A stretch of DNA of 64,000 nt from Nemopilema nomurai (Eukaryota > Cnidaria > Scyphozoa > Rhizostomeae > Rhizostomatidae). The position numbers and the translations under genes were made by a program. The notes beneath the pieces are model-generated. The model did not search any database, was not told the origin of the DNA, and saw only the letters and a program-made list of their open reading frames with translations. The stretch spans positions 930,001 to 994,000 of the forward strand of contig PEDN01001352.1 in the NCBI GenBank assembly GCA_003864495.1, written 5' to 3'. Of the stretch, positions 37,068 through 49,438 are shown piece after piece. Every line of letters starts with the position of its first letter. The first letter of the stretch is position 1.

Positions 37068-39438
37068 TATAAACAAATGTATGAAGTACGTGCTATGGCT
37101 TTCCGTTATACAGTCCTCGATGGGTTTGCACGCAGGGTGATGCATATGAATACTGAAAGAGGAAAAGGACTGAGAGACACTTCGTGCTAAGCCGGGGAAG
37201 CCATAACCTTCTCTCTTTCTTGTAAGGCAAAATGACTTTCCAGGGCAATGTAGAACGAAAGAGAAGGGATTTGTAGGTAGGAGGAAGGATTTCAAACATT
37301 CTGTAATTTATTTGGATGTTTTGTGAGCGAATCCCTAGAAAGATTTCCTTGCCGCCAGCCTTGGATGTGTTATATCACAAATCTATGCCGAAAAACTCAT
37401 TATATCCGGGGTATCACTGTCATTTAGGTATCGCTTGATCAAAAATCTTTCTCCACTGTTTTAAAATGAGCTCTTAACCAAGAGGGGTAGGGCGGTGAAA
37501 AGAAACCAGCCAGTTTAAGGAGAAGACAAGATCATAGAACAGTGGATAAGCCTTCGATGGCGTCGAGGTTTTGTTATTCCAGAATAATTGTGTCTGACAA
37601 GGATAACCTCGTTTTGCGTTGACCCGGTCAGCCTCGCAATGAAGTTCGCCTGCTTGCAGAACATTTCTCAACAACCAAAATGACAAGTGTCTCTACTACC
37701 TTTCCCATATGAGCGGAATCATGGCGAGATTTTGAACTCAGTTTCTAGTGTTTGCTCTGGGAATGCAAGTGTCGCCAAGTTTACACGGAATGTAGCTACA
37801 ATAATTTATTGCTTTTTGTCTAAGTTTTTCAATGTCTGGAAATAGGTTTTGGCTTTGAAATAACGAACTTCCTCTGTGGCTTTTTCTATAGAACTTGCCA
37901 TACCAGCTCACCAGGCTCTGATTTTACGTGTTGTTGCATCCCTTCGTGCACTGGGGAAACATAGGTAAGTTTTTAGCACGTTACTCTTCAATGTTCTTTT
38001 ATTCACTTGAAAAATCGTTCATGATTGCCACGAACATTATCTACAATAGTTTTAAAGAAACTCGCCACAAGTCTGAAGATTTGCCGACTCCTATGTCATT
38101 TACATTTCGATGATAGCTACCTTGGCAGCAGACTTTACATAAATGTGGCACGCTCTCTCTATATCCTGTAAAAGTTATGCTTCTGGATAAAATTTTCTTA
38201 ACTTTTCTGCCATATTGACATTTCACATGTAAACAGTCTCTCTGAGTCACACCTCCTCATCTTCCTACGCGCTACGCTTTGAATTGTCCAACAAAACAAA
38301 CACCCACCAAATTAGTCATTTGAGAAATCTATTGCAAAGAAATTTGCAAAATTGCGCATTGCGGAAGAAAGTGGGGAATAAAGTCAACATTGCAGAAAAT
38401 TTCAGTTCCATCATCATTTGAGAGCTCTAGGGCTCTTCTTTGGATGGTCAACGATCATCTTTAACAATGGTTCTAGCCCTAACGTCATCGGTGCTATAAT
38501 TGATTGCACGAATTGATGTGGGAAGTTTATTACCGTCCCGTGCCAGGTTTTTTATCAGGGCACTGAATAGTACCATACACGCTATTTCATCTAGCATTTT
38601 GTAGTTTGTGTATCAACACCTTTGAAAGTGCAGCACCTTCTTGGTACGGTAGCTTCAGTTGTATCTGTCTTCAGTTGTACTTTAGGACGAAATAATCCGA
38701 GCATTTCTGAGCCAACAAGACGGGTGGCTTTTGGCCATTACTCTGGTTGATATGTCTTGATAGAATCATCCATTAGAATGGAAATAGTATTTATAAAGCC
38801 ACATCAATACCGTAAACTTAAAGGAAGTGTAAAGCTGGGTTTAAAATAGAAATGGTTAATTTTTTAGCTCTATGTTGGTTAATCGTCAAATAGTCATTTC
38901 CCTGGAGGAGTGTTGCTGTTGCACCAGAGAAGAGTTCGAAAGTTATGAAGAGTTTTTATTGAAAGATGAAAGAATCAGGTTTCACTTTGCCACTGTTGCT
39001 TGCTGTTTCTCTTTCAATTCCGCAATAACCGTAGATAAGCACTGCCATTGGGTTTTGTCGTAGCCAGACGTGACGCTCCACAATGACGCAATCACCCATG
39101 AACCTACTGGACCCGGGCCCATGGGCCTCTTAAGGTTTTTAACTTTAGAGGGTCCCAAGCAAAATTTTGTAAAGCCTTTACAAAGTGAATCGAGTAGCAT
39201 GACACGAATGACCCGGCAGTCTTAAATGCGGCTCGTTCTGCTTCAAATCTAGATCCATTATCATCAGGAGCTTGTAGATTCCAGGAGATATGATCTAAAA
39301 TTGGAAGTGCAATCTTTGGGCAAGATCAGTAGCTTTGCTGTCATGTGTGCACTGAAGCATGTCTAATGTTGTTGTCAGGGTGAACCAATGTCTAACTTTG
39401 TTGTTGGTTTGTCATTCCGCTTCTTATTGGTCTATTAC
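37068..39438. other. Intergenic stretch, nothing recognised
   Basis: About 2.4 kb without a convincing exon, repeat or RNA gene. The open frames on the minus strand at 36948-37299 and 37474-37686 have no matching splice sites or recognisable domains. Confidence 0.4.
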
Positions 39439-39675
39439 TTAAAGGGAATTGAAGCAAATTTAGAAGGCTCCTAGCCAGCAAGCTCGAACTGTCAATCAAA
39501 CGTCAATCAATCACAAGTATCCATCTACCATTTCACGTGGTCACTTCCACTGTAGATTGCACGCGATATGCCTTTGAATCTACTTCACGTGCACAGTTAC
39601 AACGTGACTACACTGCGCAGGCTCTGTACTGTCTATTTTTAGAAAGTGCTTGATCTATGCTTCTATTCCCTTTAA
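39439..39675. mobile_element. TTAA-flanked MITE (piggyBac-like ends)
   Basis: TTAA at 39439-39442 and 39672-39675 brackets a 229-bp element whose ends are inverted repeats: AGGGAATTGAAGCA on the left and TGCTTCTATTCCCT on the right. TTAA target duplication is the mark of piggyBac-type integration. The inside is non-coding and holds CGTCAATCAA-type short repeats. The terminal trinucleotide differs from the usual piggyBac CCC, so the superfamily is tentative. Confidence 0.6.
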
Positions 39676-40741
39676 GGTGTGTTTGGTAGTGCTCTTTGCG
39701 TCTTGCTGTTGAGGCGAATGGGTGCACAACTTCTTCTGCTTATTTTTCTAGCCCTTAAGGAACGACAACAGCTCTTAAGCTGGACGCGCATTCAGATATC
39801 AGCTGCATATAGGGTCGCAGCTTCTCTTGATACGCTTTTGTGATCAAAGTGATTCAATGAATGATCAACGAATCTGGATAAGTCATCATGTTCCTTGGAA
39901 TTCCTTTCAAATCTTCGAATGACGTCAGATGTCACCCTGGCTTTAAGATTTCCATAAGCGCTCTCCGTCAGATAAACCTAAATCTGTCATTAATTCTACT
40001 AGCCAACAATCCTAAATCTACTGAGAACAGCTATGACCTTGAAGGAATAGCGGGGGCATAACTTCATCATTCAAAGACTTTTACTATTAAACTTTCATAT
40101 CTGGAAGGAGATTTCGTAAAGCCGTGCATAATTAGGGTGATTAGGGCAGCTTCTGAGCATAACTCTTGTCTCATTGCATCTTCTTTTGTTTGTGTTGTCC
40201 ACAGAATCATTGTCACCCCAATTATTCGTTTAACCCACTGAATAAAACATGTCTCAAAGGCCCCTTTCACTCGACTCCCTTTTGCATCGGACACGTGACC
40301 CGGTCTAACTTAGAAATAAACAGGGTTCAGCATTTGAGATCTCGATGTTTTTGAGCGAAAACGGAATGGAACCGTATCATATTTCTGAGCTCGTATAAAT
40401 ATGGAAGCTGATCCGGGCCACGTTCAGTAATGTAAGCGTATCGGATTTAAACAATGTGAATCACAAAGCAAGGCTGGCATGCGAAGTAATCTGATGTGAG
40501 TGGATCAGGTGTATGCGAAAGGCAACCCGGGATAGCTCTTCTCAATGAGCTGCTCGAATCGAGCCTTCAAGGTGAGTTCAATGATAAGCTATTTTTGGCG
40601 GATGCTCACGGGGCAAAACGTTCACAAGTGTCTGCCTTTATCCAGATGCATAACGAGGGCGAAATTAGTGCAATTAGTAGACACAAATAAAAAGCCAGTG
40701 AGATTTTTAGAGGTAAATGAAGATGCAAATGCAAGGCTGCA
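39676..40741. other. Intergenic stretch between two transposons
   Basis: About 1.1 kb. Frames on both strands are short and show no known motif. Nothing structured was recognised. Confidence 0.35.
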
Positions 40742-41100
40742 GTCACATATTGCTTGCCCTTTGCTAATCCCCATGCTGATAAAGCATTGCTCGGTCACAT
40801 ATTCAGTTCTCGTTTGATGCCTTCGTGACACTGGATGCTCAGAACCATTATTGGTTAAATCTTTCATGCCTGTTGCATGCTAGGATGTCGTTTTCCCCGC
40901 CAAATCAGTTGCAATAGCTTGTAATGTCAAGATGGAGCTCGATTCAGCTATCTTGCTGCTACTCACGATTTATCGTTTCTTCGCGAAAGCAAGAGCATCC
41001 AATATTCGTAAAAGACATATGTTATTTTGGCTTTTCTATTGGCAAGAGCTAGACGAAATCGCTTTGCCCTCTCCATGAGCAACTGCAACTTGTACTGGTC
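40742..41100 (+). repeat. Left terminal inverted repeat of Harbinger element
   Basis: Matches the complement of 43579-43910 over its length, with blocks such as GCTAATCC, GCTGATAAAG, CATGCTAGGATG and TTCGCGAAAGCAAGAGCATC. It contains an extra stretch of roughly 40 bases around 40905-40945 absent from the other arm. The first codons of the transposase lie inside it. Confidence 0.75.
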
Positions 41101-42304
41101 ATTAAAAGAGGCAAATTTACTTCGAGAGGCGAAACGTTTTTGGACTATTCTTTGGTTTGACCGTCTCTGGAATAGCCATCAGTTCGAAAACCTCGATGAT
41201 TACTGGAAACAGGAATTCAGATTTTCCAAACAGTTTTTTAGAGATATTGTAAATATTGTTACCGTTGAAATGAGGAAAAAATACACAGCTTTCCATGAGG
41301 CAACACCTATTGAAAAGCGTGTAGCAATAGCTTTATGGAGGCTTTCAACCGGTAACAGTTTCCGATCTGTTGCTGATATTTTTGGTGTTTGAAAATTTAG
41401 TGCAGTACATATAACAAGGGAAAATTTAGTGCAGTACATATAACAAGGGAAAATTTAGTGCAGTACATATAAAAAGGGAAAATTTAGTGCAGTACATATA
41501 ACAAGGGAATTTTGCGATTGTGTGACCATGCAAGCAGGGAATGTCATAAAATTCCCAAAACAGAGAGAGAAACTGCGGAAGCTATGATTGACATGTTGAA
41601 ACAATTGAACCTGAAAATGACCCAATTGATTGTTTTTGTACAGAACAAAAATTTACAATGAAAACTCAAGCTGTTGTTGATGAAAATATAAAATCCATGG
41701 ACGTTTCTTCAGGGTTTCCAGGCAGCATTCACAATGCAAGAGTTTTTCGCGCAAGTTCTCTTTGTAAGGCTATTGAAAAGGGTGACATTTTAAAGGAACC
41801 GGTTGCGTTGATAAACGACCAAGAATATGTTCAACCAATGATTTGCCTATCCATGAAGTAACTGGCTTTTGAAACCTTATCATGATAATGGAGCATTAAC
41901 ACGGGCATAAAGAAATTTTAACAAAACTCTTTCTTCTTCAAGATCAGTTGTGGATAGGGCATTTGGCATTTTGAAATCCCGATGGAGATGCCTCTTTAAA
42001 AGACTTGACAGTAATACGCACTGTAATAATAATAATAACCTGCTGCGTACTCCATAATATTTGTCAAGGAAACGGAGATAAGATGGAGGATGAGAATTCG
42101 TATGAGCGACAAGGAGAAGAACTAGATAATGAAGCTGACATTGAAAACAACGGTGATGACATTCGCAGCCTAATGGTGGATTTTTTGATTAACATTGAAT
42201 ATAACACTCAGACAACAAACACAGCTAGAAGTTTAAACTATTCAGTTATAAATAAAAGGGTTTCAAACACGAAAACCTCACTTTTTTGCCAAAAGCGTGG
42301 CTAG
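41027..42304 (+). pseudogene. HARBI1-like Harbinger transposase, broken
   Basis: The N-terminal frame (41027-41392) includes FRFSKQFFRDIV, EKRVAIALWRLSTGNSFRSV and ADIFGV, typical of HARBI1-type transposases, then hits TGA. A 29-bp repeat copied four times follows. Later pieces in other frames give VIKFPKQRE, a segment with MDVSSGFPGSIHNARVFRASS, then SSRSVVDRAFGILKSRWRC, and finally CCVLHNICQGNGD. The order is that of the family, but the first catalytic Asp segment is missing and the GD-x-AYPL region is degraded. At least three frameshifts or stops make it non-functional. Confidence 0.85.
41391..41508 (+). repeat. 29-bp tandem quadruplication inside transposase
   Basis: Four copies beginning GAAAATTTAGTGCAGTACAT at 41391, 41420, 41449 and 41478. 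Three extra copies add 87 bp, which keeps the overall frame, but 29 is not a multiple of three, so the intermediate copies read in other frames and carry TAA stops. One copy differs by a single base. Confidence 0.9.
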
Positions 42305-43161
42305 TTCCATAAACAATTCTCCATCCCGCTTCTTCTCCTCTGCTGTTGCTTTTCTCTGCTCTCTGTCCATTTTCAGGAGAAATTCTCGGTTCTGCCTCTC
42401 GGATTCCGCAAAAGCCTGAATCTGCTTTTGCTGCATTTCCAAAACTTTGTCCATAAAGTTCTCTTTAGACATTTTCGGCTTCCTGCTCCCATCTTCTCTA
42501 TATTGTCTCCTCTTTTCTCCATGTTTACTGCAATTGCTGCTTGAGTCGTCTAAATCGTTCCCATAATCATTCTCCCTTTCTAGTTCCTCGTCGATATTTA
42601 CTTCCAAATCGTCATTGCAGTTTCCTCCTGGCATAGCTACTCCTGCCTTTCTCACCATATCAAGTTTCACAATAGGCCTACCTGATAAAACTTCATCAAA
42701 ATCGTGAAAAAATGGCGTGAAATCAGGAGCAGTGCCACTTTTTTGCTGTTTTCCTTCGCTTTTTTGTAAGTGTTCTTCAAGTTCCCAATTTTTTTCTTTG
42801 CCTGATTGACAGTTTTTTGGGGTCCATTTTTGTTCACTTCTTCGACTATTTTTATCCACGCATGGCGATTGCGGCTGCTTTCAAGCTCCTCTATGCATTC
42901 TTTCCATTTTTTGATCAGAAGTTTCGTTTGTTTTTCTGACCAGCGACAGTTCTTGCTTCCTCCCAGTCCCTCCGCTTCTTCTTGCTCTTCGATCCTCAAA
43001 GCACACTTGAAAGTTGGCAGTCCATTGCGTGCCATTACGTAATGTGTGTACTCCATTTGTTGAAGGTACATCTGATGCTGTGAACGATGTTGCATTTCGT
43101 CCGCATCATCCTGCGATGAAATACGAGCAGCCCCCGAAGACTGATGTGGAAAACTTGACAT
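42278..43161 (-). pseudogene. Harbinger Myb/SANT-like DNA-binding protein, frameshifted
   Basis: The start frame (43161-42667) begins MSSFPHQSSGAAR and contains a trihelix/SANT-like segment, WSEKQTKLLIKKWKECIEEL through NQAKKKIGNLKNTYKKAKE. At about 42745 a six-A run shifts the frame. The second frame continues GTAPDFTPFFHDFDEVLSGR to an acidic serine stretch and a C-terminal coiled coil rich in Q/E/K (KVLEMQQKQIQAFAESER). In active Harbinger elements this protein brings the transposase to the nucleus and to the DNA ends. One base in the A-run would join the frames. Confidence 0.8.
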
Positions 43162-43578
43162 TTTCTTAGACCGAGCGCTCTCAACGATTCAATATGGAAA
43201 ATGCTTTGAGCGTGTCATTTTTTAATATGGTGTGGTTACCACTCGTGCTTTATCCAAATTAAACATTATGTCCTGAATTTGTTGATTTAGGGCAGATTAG
43301 CTTGGGTTTGGGATGCTCCCAAGCATCCTAACGGATTAGGGGGATTTGCTTTGAAAACTCAAGATGCCGACCAAACTTTTTAATTTTTGGCAAGGCTATT
43401 AGTGCAACAACTTTCAAAATAAGCATGCTTAATCTTATATGTGATAGGACGTAAATGAAGGCCTTGGTATAAAAGAATGTCATATATCGCATCAATTTTC
43501 GGAGATACTAGTAGTTAATCGCAGGATGATGCTAATTAAAGACAACAGCTTTTACAACATCAGATCACCTCCAACAAA

Positions 43579-43910
43579 TGTAGTGAAAGTTGTAGTTGTT
43601 ATGGAGCAGGCAAAGCAATTTCGTCCAGCTCTTGCCAAAAGAAAAGCTCTTTTTGCCAACATCTCTTCTTTTTCGAATCTTAGATGCTCTTGCTTTCGCG
43701 AAAAAACGATAAATGGTAGCAGCAGAAAGATAGTTGAATCGAGATCCGTGTTAACGGCATCCTAGCATGTAACAGGGATGACAGATTAAACCAATAAGGG
43801 TTGCGACCTTCCAGTCACCCAGTGTTACGAAGGCATCGAACGAAAAAAATATGCGACCGAGCAACCCTTTATCAGCAAGGGGGATTAGCAAAAAGCAAGT
43901 TATATGTGAC
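43579..43910 (-). repeat. Right terminal inverted repeat of Harbinger element
   Basis: Inverse of the left arm. It mirrors even the part of the left arm that encodes the first transposase residues, so the minus strand here reads a transposase-like LLARAGRN. Divergence between arms is substantial, consistent with an old insertion. Confidence 0.75.
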
Positions 43911-44645
43911 CACGGTTGGAGAGAGTGAATTTTTTACTGTATTGAACTCTATTGTCAGATCAGCTACTTTATCTGTCTGTTTTCATACAACGATTTGTCA
44001 CTTTAAATATGTGTTCATAGTTTATTCGATTCTTGCACTATAAGTCTTGAAAAATTCCACTTTCGCACGAAAATATCCAGGGAGCCAAATCGCATGTTTA
44101 AAAACAACTAAGATACCATTTGCTTGCGAATCATTTTATTTGCTTCTTTCACGGGCAACGCTGCCTCTTTTTCGTTGGCCAGGCCTCGTTTTACTAACCA
44201 GTCACCCTCGTTCGACAGGAATCAAATACGGCCACGTAACTGTTTGTTTGAAGCTACCTAGAATGCTGTAAACGAAACGAATGTTGCTATAAAAGGGAAC
44301 TCAAACAATCTTGGCAAGCATACTCGTTGTACAATATAAACTGTGACTTACTTCACTTAAGTCAGGAATAATGTGCTAAAGTTTGTGGCATCAACGACAT
44401 GTGTATGTCAGTGTTATCGGAAAGAAGGACATTAATCGTAAATTTAAGGACATAATAGAAGCTGTAGAGGGGCGTCCGCCCTACACAAGGCTCATCCAAG
44501 AGAGCTGCTAAATTATTCTTGAAAGCGCTTGAACATCTACAATAAAATAAAGGAAGAATAGGAAATCGGACAGTGTTTAAGTGCTTGCAGTCCGGGGCAG
44601 AATTAATAAAGTTGACATATCAACCCAATCAACTTTCCATGCAAA

Positions 44646-44933
44646 ATGTATTATGTTATGAATGAAAGTTCAATAAAATGTGTACTTTCAAGCCTAATGG
44701 TTGCGATTTTGTGTTTTTGTGTTTTTACCAAAAGGGTTTTGGAACCAGCACGCATTGAAGTCAACGAGAAAAGTAGAGAAGTGAACTGGAGAACAGACGT
44801 TACAAGGAAGCATCGCATGGCAAACAGTGATTTGGTCACCGAGAAGCACGTAAGGCCAACTACTGGCAGGCCCACGTCTTTCCCATTCAGACAGTGGAAC
44901 GATTCCAATACACGAGCGATGTCTGAGGCCTAG
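44646..44933 (+). CDS. Possible small secreted protein, unidentified
   Basis: A 95-residue frame with an internal Met at position 5. The segment CVLSSLMVAILCFCVFT is a plausible signal-peptide core, followed by a charged hydrophilic region with basic and Gly-Arg sites (RPTTGRPTS). Such a layout is compatible with a peptide precursor. There is no repeated peptide unit, no cysteine framework and no known family. A random frame is as likely. Confidence 0.15.
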   Translation: MYYVMNESSIKCVLSSLMVAILCFCVFTKRVLEPARIEVNEKSREVNWRTDVTRKHRMANSDLVTEKHVRPTTGRPTSFPFRQWNDSNTRAMSEA

Positions 44934-46901
44934 TCTGTCTAGCTTCCCACGCTCCAGTTCAGAAAACAGCGAAATTTTAGCAGATGAAATCACGATTTGA
45001 ATATTTAGAGTAGGAGAATGCTGTCTGTGGAGAGACCGACAACGTTTAGCAACTGGTTCAGCTGGACAAACACTAAAAGACGAGCAATGCGATTTGTAGG
45101 GAATTTTAAATTAAGATTATGCAAACAGTTTCGGAGAGAACGACGATTTCCAGACAAAAAGGACATATGGCTACGGAGAATTTTTCGCTAGAAATCTAAT
45201 AAAGCTAATTGACAGGCTGCAGTCTTGAGGAGAAATGAGCCTTTAGAAACGAGTTTTGCTTATTGGTTTTGAAGCGTTTTTAAGTGTCAACGTATTTAAG
45301 TTGAATGTCGAGTTTCAACACATCATTGAATAATGATGCCACCTGAACTAAACAAACGACTTCAAAGTTCGGCACACAAACAGTGCTGGACGGAGCAGTT
45401 ATGCCTGCAGCGAGCGGGGGGGATTGCGGCCTCGGACTTCAATGCCACCATCATGCGTATAATAACCATCAGCATTGCCAAACGCCTTTCTGCTGCGCGG
45501 CATTGGTGGCTGCGGCTCTCCACTGCTCATGTCCATGCCAAAACATTCGCTATTGTTTACTCAATTCTGACGTCATGCCTAGGCCGATGATTTAATGCAA
45601 TAATTCTTTCGTCAGGCCAAACAGACTGCCTTTCTCTACGTGCCTTGCATTGGCAACTCGTTCTAACCAGTATAAACGCATCTATCATTGTTTGTTATCA
45701 TTAGATCCTAAGTCGACACTGTGCACATGCGAGGTTCTAGGATTCTGCATCTATAATTCCACAAATTTTTTTGCTTGATTTAAAAAACTCTGCCTGATCT
45801 CATGGGCACCGATTCACCTGGGCTATTTTAGAGCTAACGCCAAGTGCATGCTAGATGTATCGATTCACCATAGCAGTCGCCTTTCAAATTCTCGATTATC
45901 AGTGGACAAAAAGACACATTGACCGAAGTAAAGCAAGTTTTCACAGCTGGGTGAAATTGGGAAAGACACAGGCACTTCCTTGTTTAACAACAGTATGAAT
46001 GGCTATTACAAATCTTGGGTGATGGTAATCAATTCTTAACAAAGCAATCTGTTAAAGACTTGTTTTAGCTTCTGAAACTGTTATTACTGTAGCATGGGAC
46101 TATTGAAATGTCGCTTGCTTCTATCATAAACCTGAGAAACAATTTTGCATGGCACTTTCAATTCCACTTCCGAAACAGTTTTCGTGAAACTGCTATCAAT
46201 TTGCAATTGGGAAACCAATTGGGCAAAAAATAAAGAACCAAAGAAAACTCGGTCCACGCTTGAAAAGCCATAGGAAAGGTTCGCAGTACCAATTGATTTG
46301 AAAGTGAATTTCATTTAATGAAATTTGAAAAATAGCTGGTATTGTGTGACGGAAACAACTTGTTGTCAACAAAAAACAGCCATAATCTAGGTGAACAGTA
46401 TTAACTTATTAAGGAAAGTGAACCTTTTCTGTAGACAGGTTAATTTGATTTCCCCTACATCTAGCACATTTCATTAGAAGCATGAGTACAGAAGCGACAA
46501 GCAACAGTCAACCTGGTAACGACAAGTTCGATATGACAACCATACCCTTCGACCTTGCACATGAAGCCTATACTAGGGATCACTTGCAAATATGAACTTG
46601 CTACAGATTTGGAGAAGATGGCGTAAACTCTGTGTCTGGCCTCAGTGACATCGCCCTAGCATCTTCAGGCATGACTAGCTCTTCTCTTGACTTCAATCAC
46701 TGACAATTTCGCTTTATGGTAGTAGCTTATTCCTTATGTCCCATCTCTTTTTCATAAAATGGTTTTTCATTTGTCATTAGTTGCTTCATGATGTGTCTGA
46801 TGTTCCAAAAAGGCTGATGACCAAAACTGGCAATACCCTGCCGGTTGAAGATTTGATGCTGCAAGCCTGATACTTGACTGATGTCTCAGCCACTCCTTTC
46901 A

Positions 46902-46970
46902 GGATGACATGCTCCCAGGGTGCTGACTGCTAAGCAAGAGAGCGCTCTAACACGCTCAGCTATAATCACC
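46902..46970 (-). other. tRNA-like sequence, probably a SINE or tRNA relic
   Basis: On the minus strand the patch begins GGTGATTATAGCTGAGCGTG and continues TTAGAGCGCTCTC, very like the D-arm/A-box region of a tRNA. The anticodon stem does not pair well and the T-arm position (GGGAGCATGTCATCC) departs from GGTTCGAATCC. It is therefore not annotated as a functional tRNA. Confidence 0.35.
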
Positions 46971-49438
46971 ATTGAATTGGTTCATATCCCCAGCCTTTCT
47001 ATCAAGCTTCTTTCGTGATGTTGTTGTGCCTGAAGCAGAACTCGTGCGCGCCTCCAACGGATACCCAGGCATTCTTTTTGGGCATTGACTTGGTTTGACA
47101 TGTGGAAGCTAAAACTTAGCATTCTGCAATACTAGATTACGTAAAAATATGTAGATTTATCTTTCTTTTCTGCTATAATTCAAGTTTATCATTCCCTTGC
47201 TAACTAATACTGTTTTGAGGCGAAAAATAGTGGCTTTTGCTCCCACCGTCATAACTGGCTTTAGTTATCACCTGGAAACTATTCGTTAGTTTTTTCACAC
47301 TTTTCAATAATGCTAATTGCAAGTTCATGCGATTTGAGCCTACGTGACTATTTATGCAAAGGTGGAGCCTGTTAAGTATTCTATGCTGCTAACAATCCTT
47401 GTTTTTGCACTATTTAACCATCTCCTGTTACCGGGGCCTTGGGATAATGGCTTACAATGAGAAGTTTTTTCTGCGCCATTGTTTATAATATCGTAGTTAG
47501 TTCGCTTATTAAATCATTGCTAGATTCCATTATACCATGCGTCTTGATTGCCTGTGTTGATTGTTGCGGTCGAAATGCTCACACGACAGCCCATTGTCAC
47601 TCATGAGAGGGAGCAGATGACTCATATTTGTACTGGAATTTCAAAAAGCTCATTTTGCAATGGAGAATTGCAATGGAAATCATTTGCGCATGCAGCAAAT
47701 CACCATGCTGGCTTTCAGTAGATAGTATGGCCTTCATTTGTTTTGACTGGAGACTTTGGATAGTATTTGCAAGTGCTGCCTGTTTCCCACGAGAGCTATC
47801 GATCATGTACAGTGTAGTTATAACGAAAAACTCTGAATAACTCTTTTTGGGATCTAATCGCACCTTTGGAAATTGAAAACAGCCCAGCGTGAATGAGATA
47901 GTGGAGCTCTTCGAGAGCGCTATCCAGACTTCCTTGTAGTTCTATGGCCTATGGACACAAACGCTCTGCACTATGGAATCGAAACTTTGTACAAATGCAT
48001 CCCGCACTTTTGTGCACTCAAAAATTCTGTTTTTGATGCTTTAGGATACATCTAAATCTTCTAAGTATTTCCAAAACCTGTGCATTTCCCCCAATCTTTA
48101 TGTCGTTAATCAAACAAGGACACTTGAGGTCTGAATGCTACAAAATACGATGCTACAGCTTGAAGAGAGCGGGACGAAGATGTAGGACGCATTCAGGGCG
48201 TTTTTTCTAGGTGAATTAAATAGGGAATTGTCACATACGAAAGTCAGTTTAGTTCTCGGCATATCATTATCAACAAAGTTTATTGTATCTTTCCAGTAAA
48301 TTTTGCGTTATCAGTAAATCATTGCAAGCGCTTCATGATGTCTTTCTGACTATATTTCAGCTAATTGTTACTTGAATCTCTTATTTTATAGTCTTTCCCT
48401 CAATCGTGATTTTCAAATCTTCTAGTAAAATGCGCTAACTATTGCGTTCATTTGATCTTGAAACTTTTGAAACTATGAAACACTTGGATTCAAACGAGCT
48501 CTACAAAGGAGTCATGTGCACATGGACAGAACAAAATTTTGACAAGAAAAGCAGTTTCAAAAACCTCATGAATTGCATCCATCCTGAGCGGCTGAGAATG
48601 GTTTCGACGCTCAAATAATTATACATCGTCAAAGACTTCCTCGTTCTTTCTTGATGTAAATACATTTTTTCGCAATGTCCAGAATACGAAATTAAAAGTC
48701 AACAGTCCAGGCCACGTGTTTGTTCACTGGCTGACATTGTTCTAAGAAAATGAGGAAGGATCTCTGCTTCATTTCCTCATGACTACATATGAGGTTGATG
48801 ATCGAAGAAGACTTAAAAGTGTTGGAGAATAAAGCATCCCATGACTATGAGCACTAAATGTCATCCCATGAAGCAATTACTAGTAGCGCTTTGACAAATA
48901 GTAACGCTTAATTGTACTCTCTGAAACAGCTCTGCAGATACGATGCTCAAGTTTACACTTTTCAATCTACCACCCTCTTTCCTAAAAATCAAAGACTTTA
49001 ATGGCACATTGAAAGACTGTACAATCATCTGAAGGTATAAAGAGACCAGCTTATTGCCAACAAGTAACGCGATTAAAGTCCTGGTTTTTAATCTCTTGCT
49101 AATCAATTCGGCTCTCATTGCTAGGGCTTGAGCAACGACAGGGCCAATAATTACTTCTTTTGAAGATGTCGTTTATTGTTTTTCAAAAACAGTATTCATT
49201 ACCAGAGCTCAAAGAGACGGACAAAAGATTTTGTCAATAACCATTAACGGAAATTGTTTTAGAAAACACAGTTTTCTTGCATCTTATCAAACGTTTTCAA
49301 GAAAAATCACCTCGGAATTCATCAAATACAACCACCTGGAACTGAACTAAAGGGGCAAATTTAAAAAGAGGCTTTGTTAAAAATAGCAAACTTCCAGACA
49401 ATGTTATTATTTCAGTAAATGATTAAGGTTAGTCTTCA

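Larger units (their letters stand above)
40742..43910. mobile_element. PIF/Harbinger DNA transposon, decayed, two-gene type
   Basis: A 3.17-kb element bounded by inverted repeats starting GTCACATAT on each side. Inside are two convergent broken genes: a HARBI1-like transposase on the plus strand and a Myb/SANT-like DNA-binding protein on the minus strand, the standard gene pair of metazoan Harbinger elements. The 3-bp target duplication expected for this superfamily was not visible, so the exact ends are approximate. Multiple stops and frameshifts show that it is inactive. Confidence 0.85.
43911..49438. other. Intergenic stretch with weak candidates only
   Basis: About 5.5 kb. It holds a 95-codon frame with a hydrophobic start at 44646 and a tRNA-like patch at 46902-46970, described separately. 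Otherwise no exon, gene or repeat was recognised. Confidence 0.35.
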
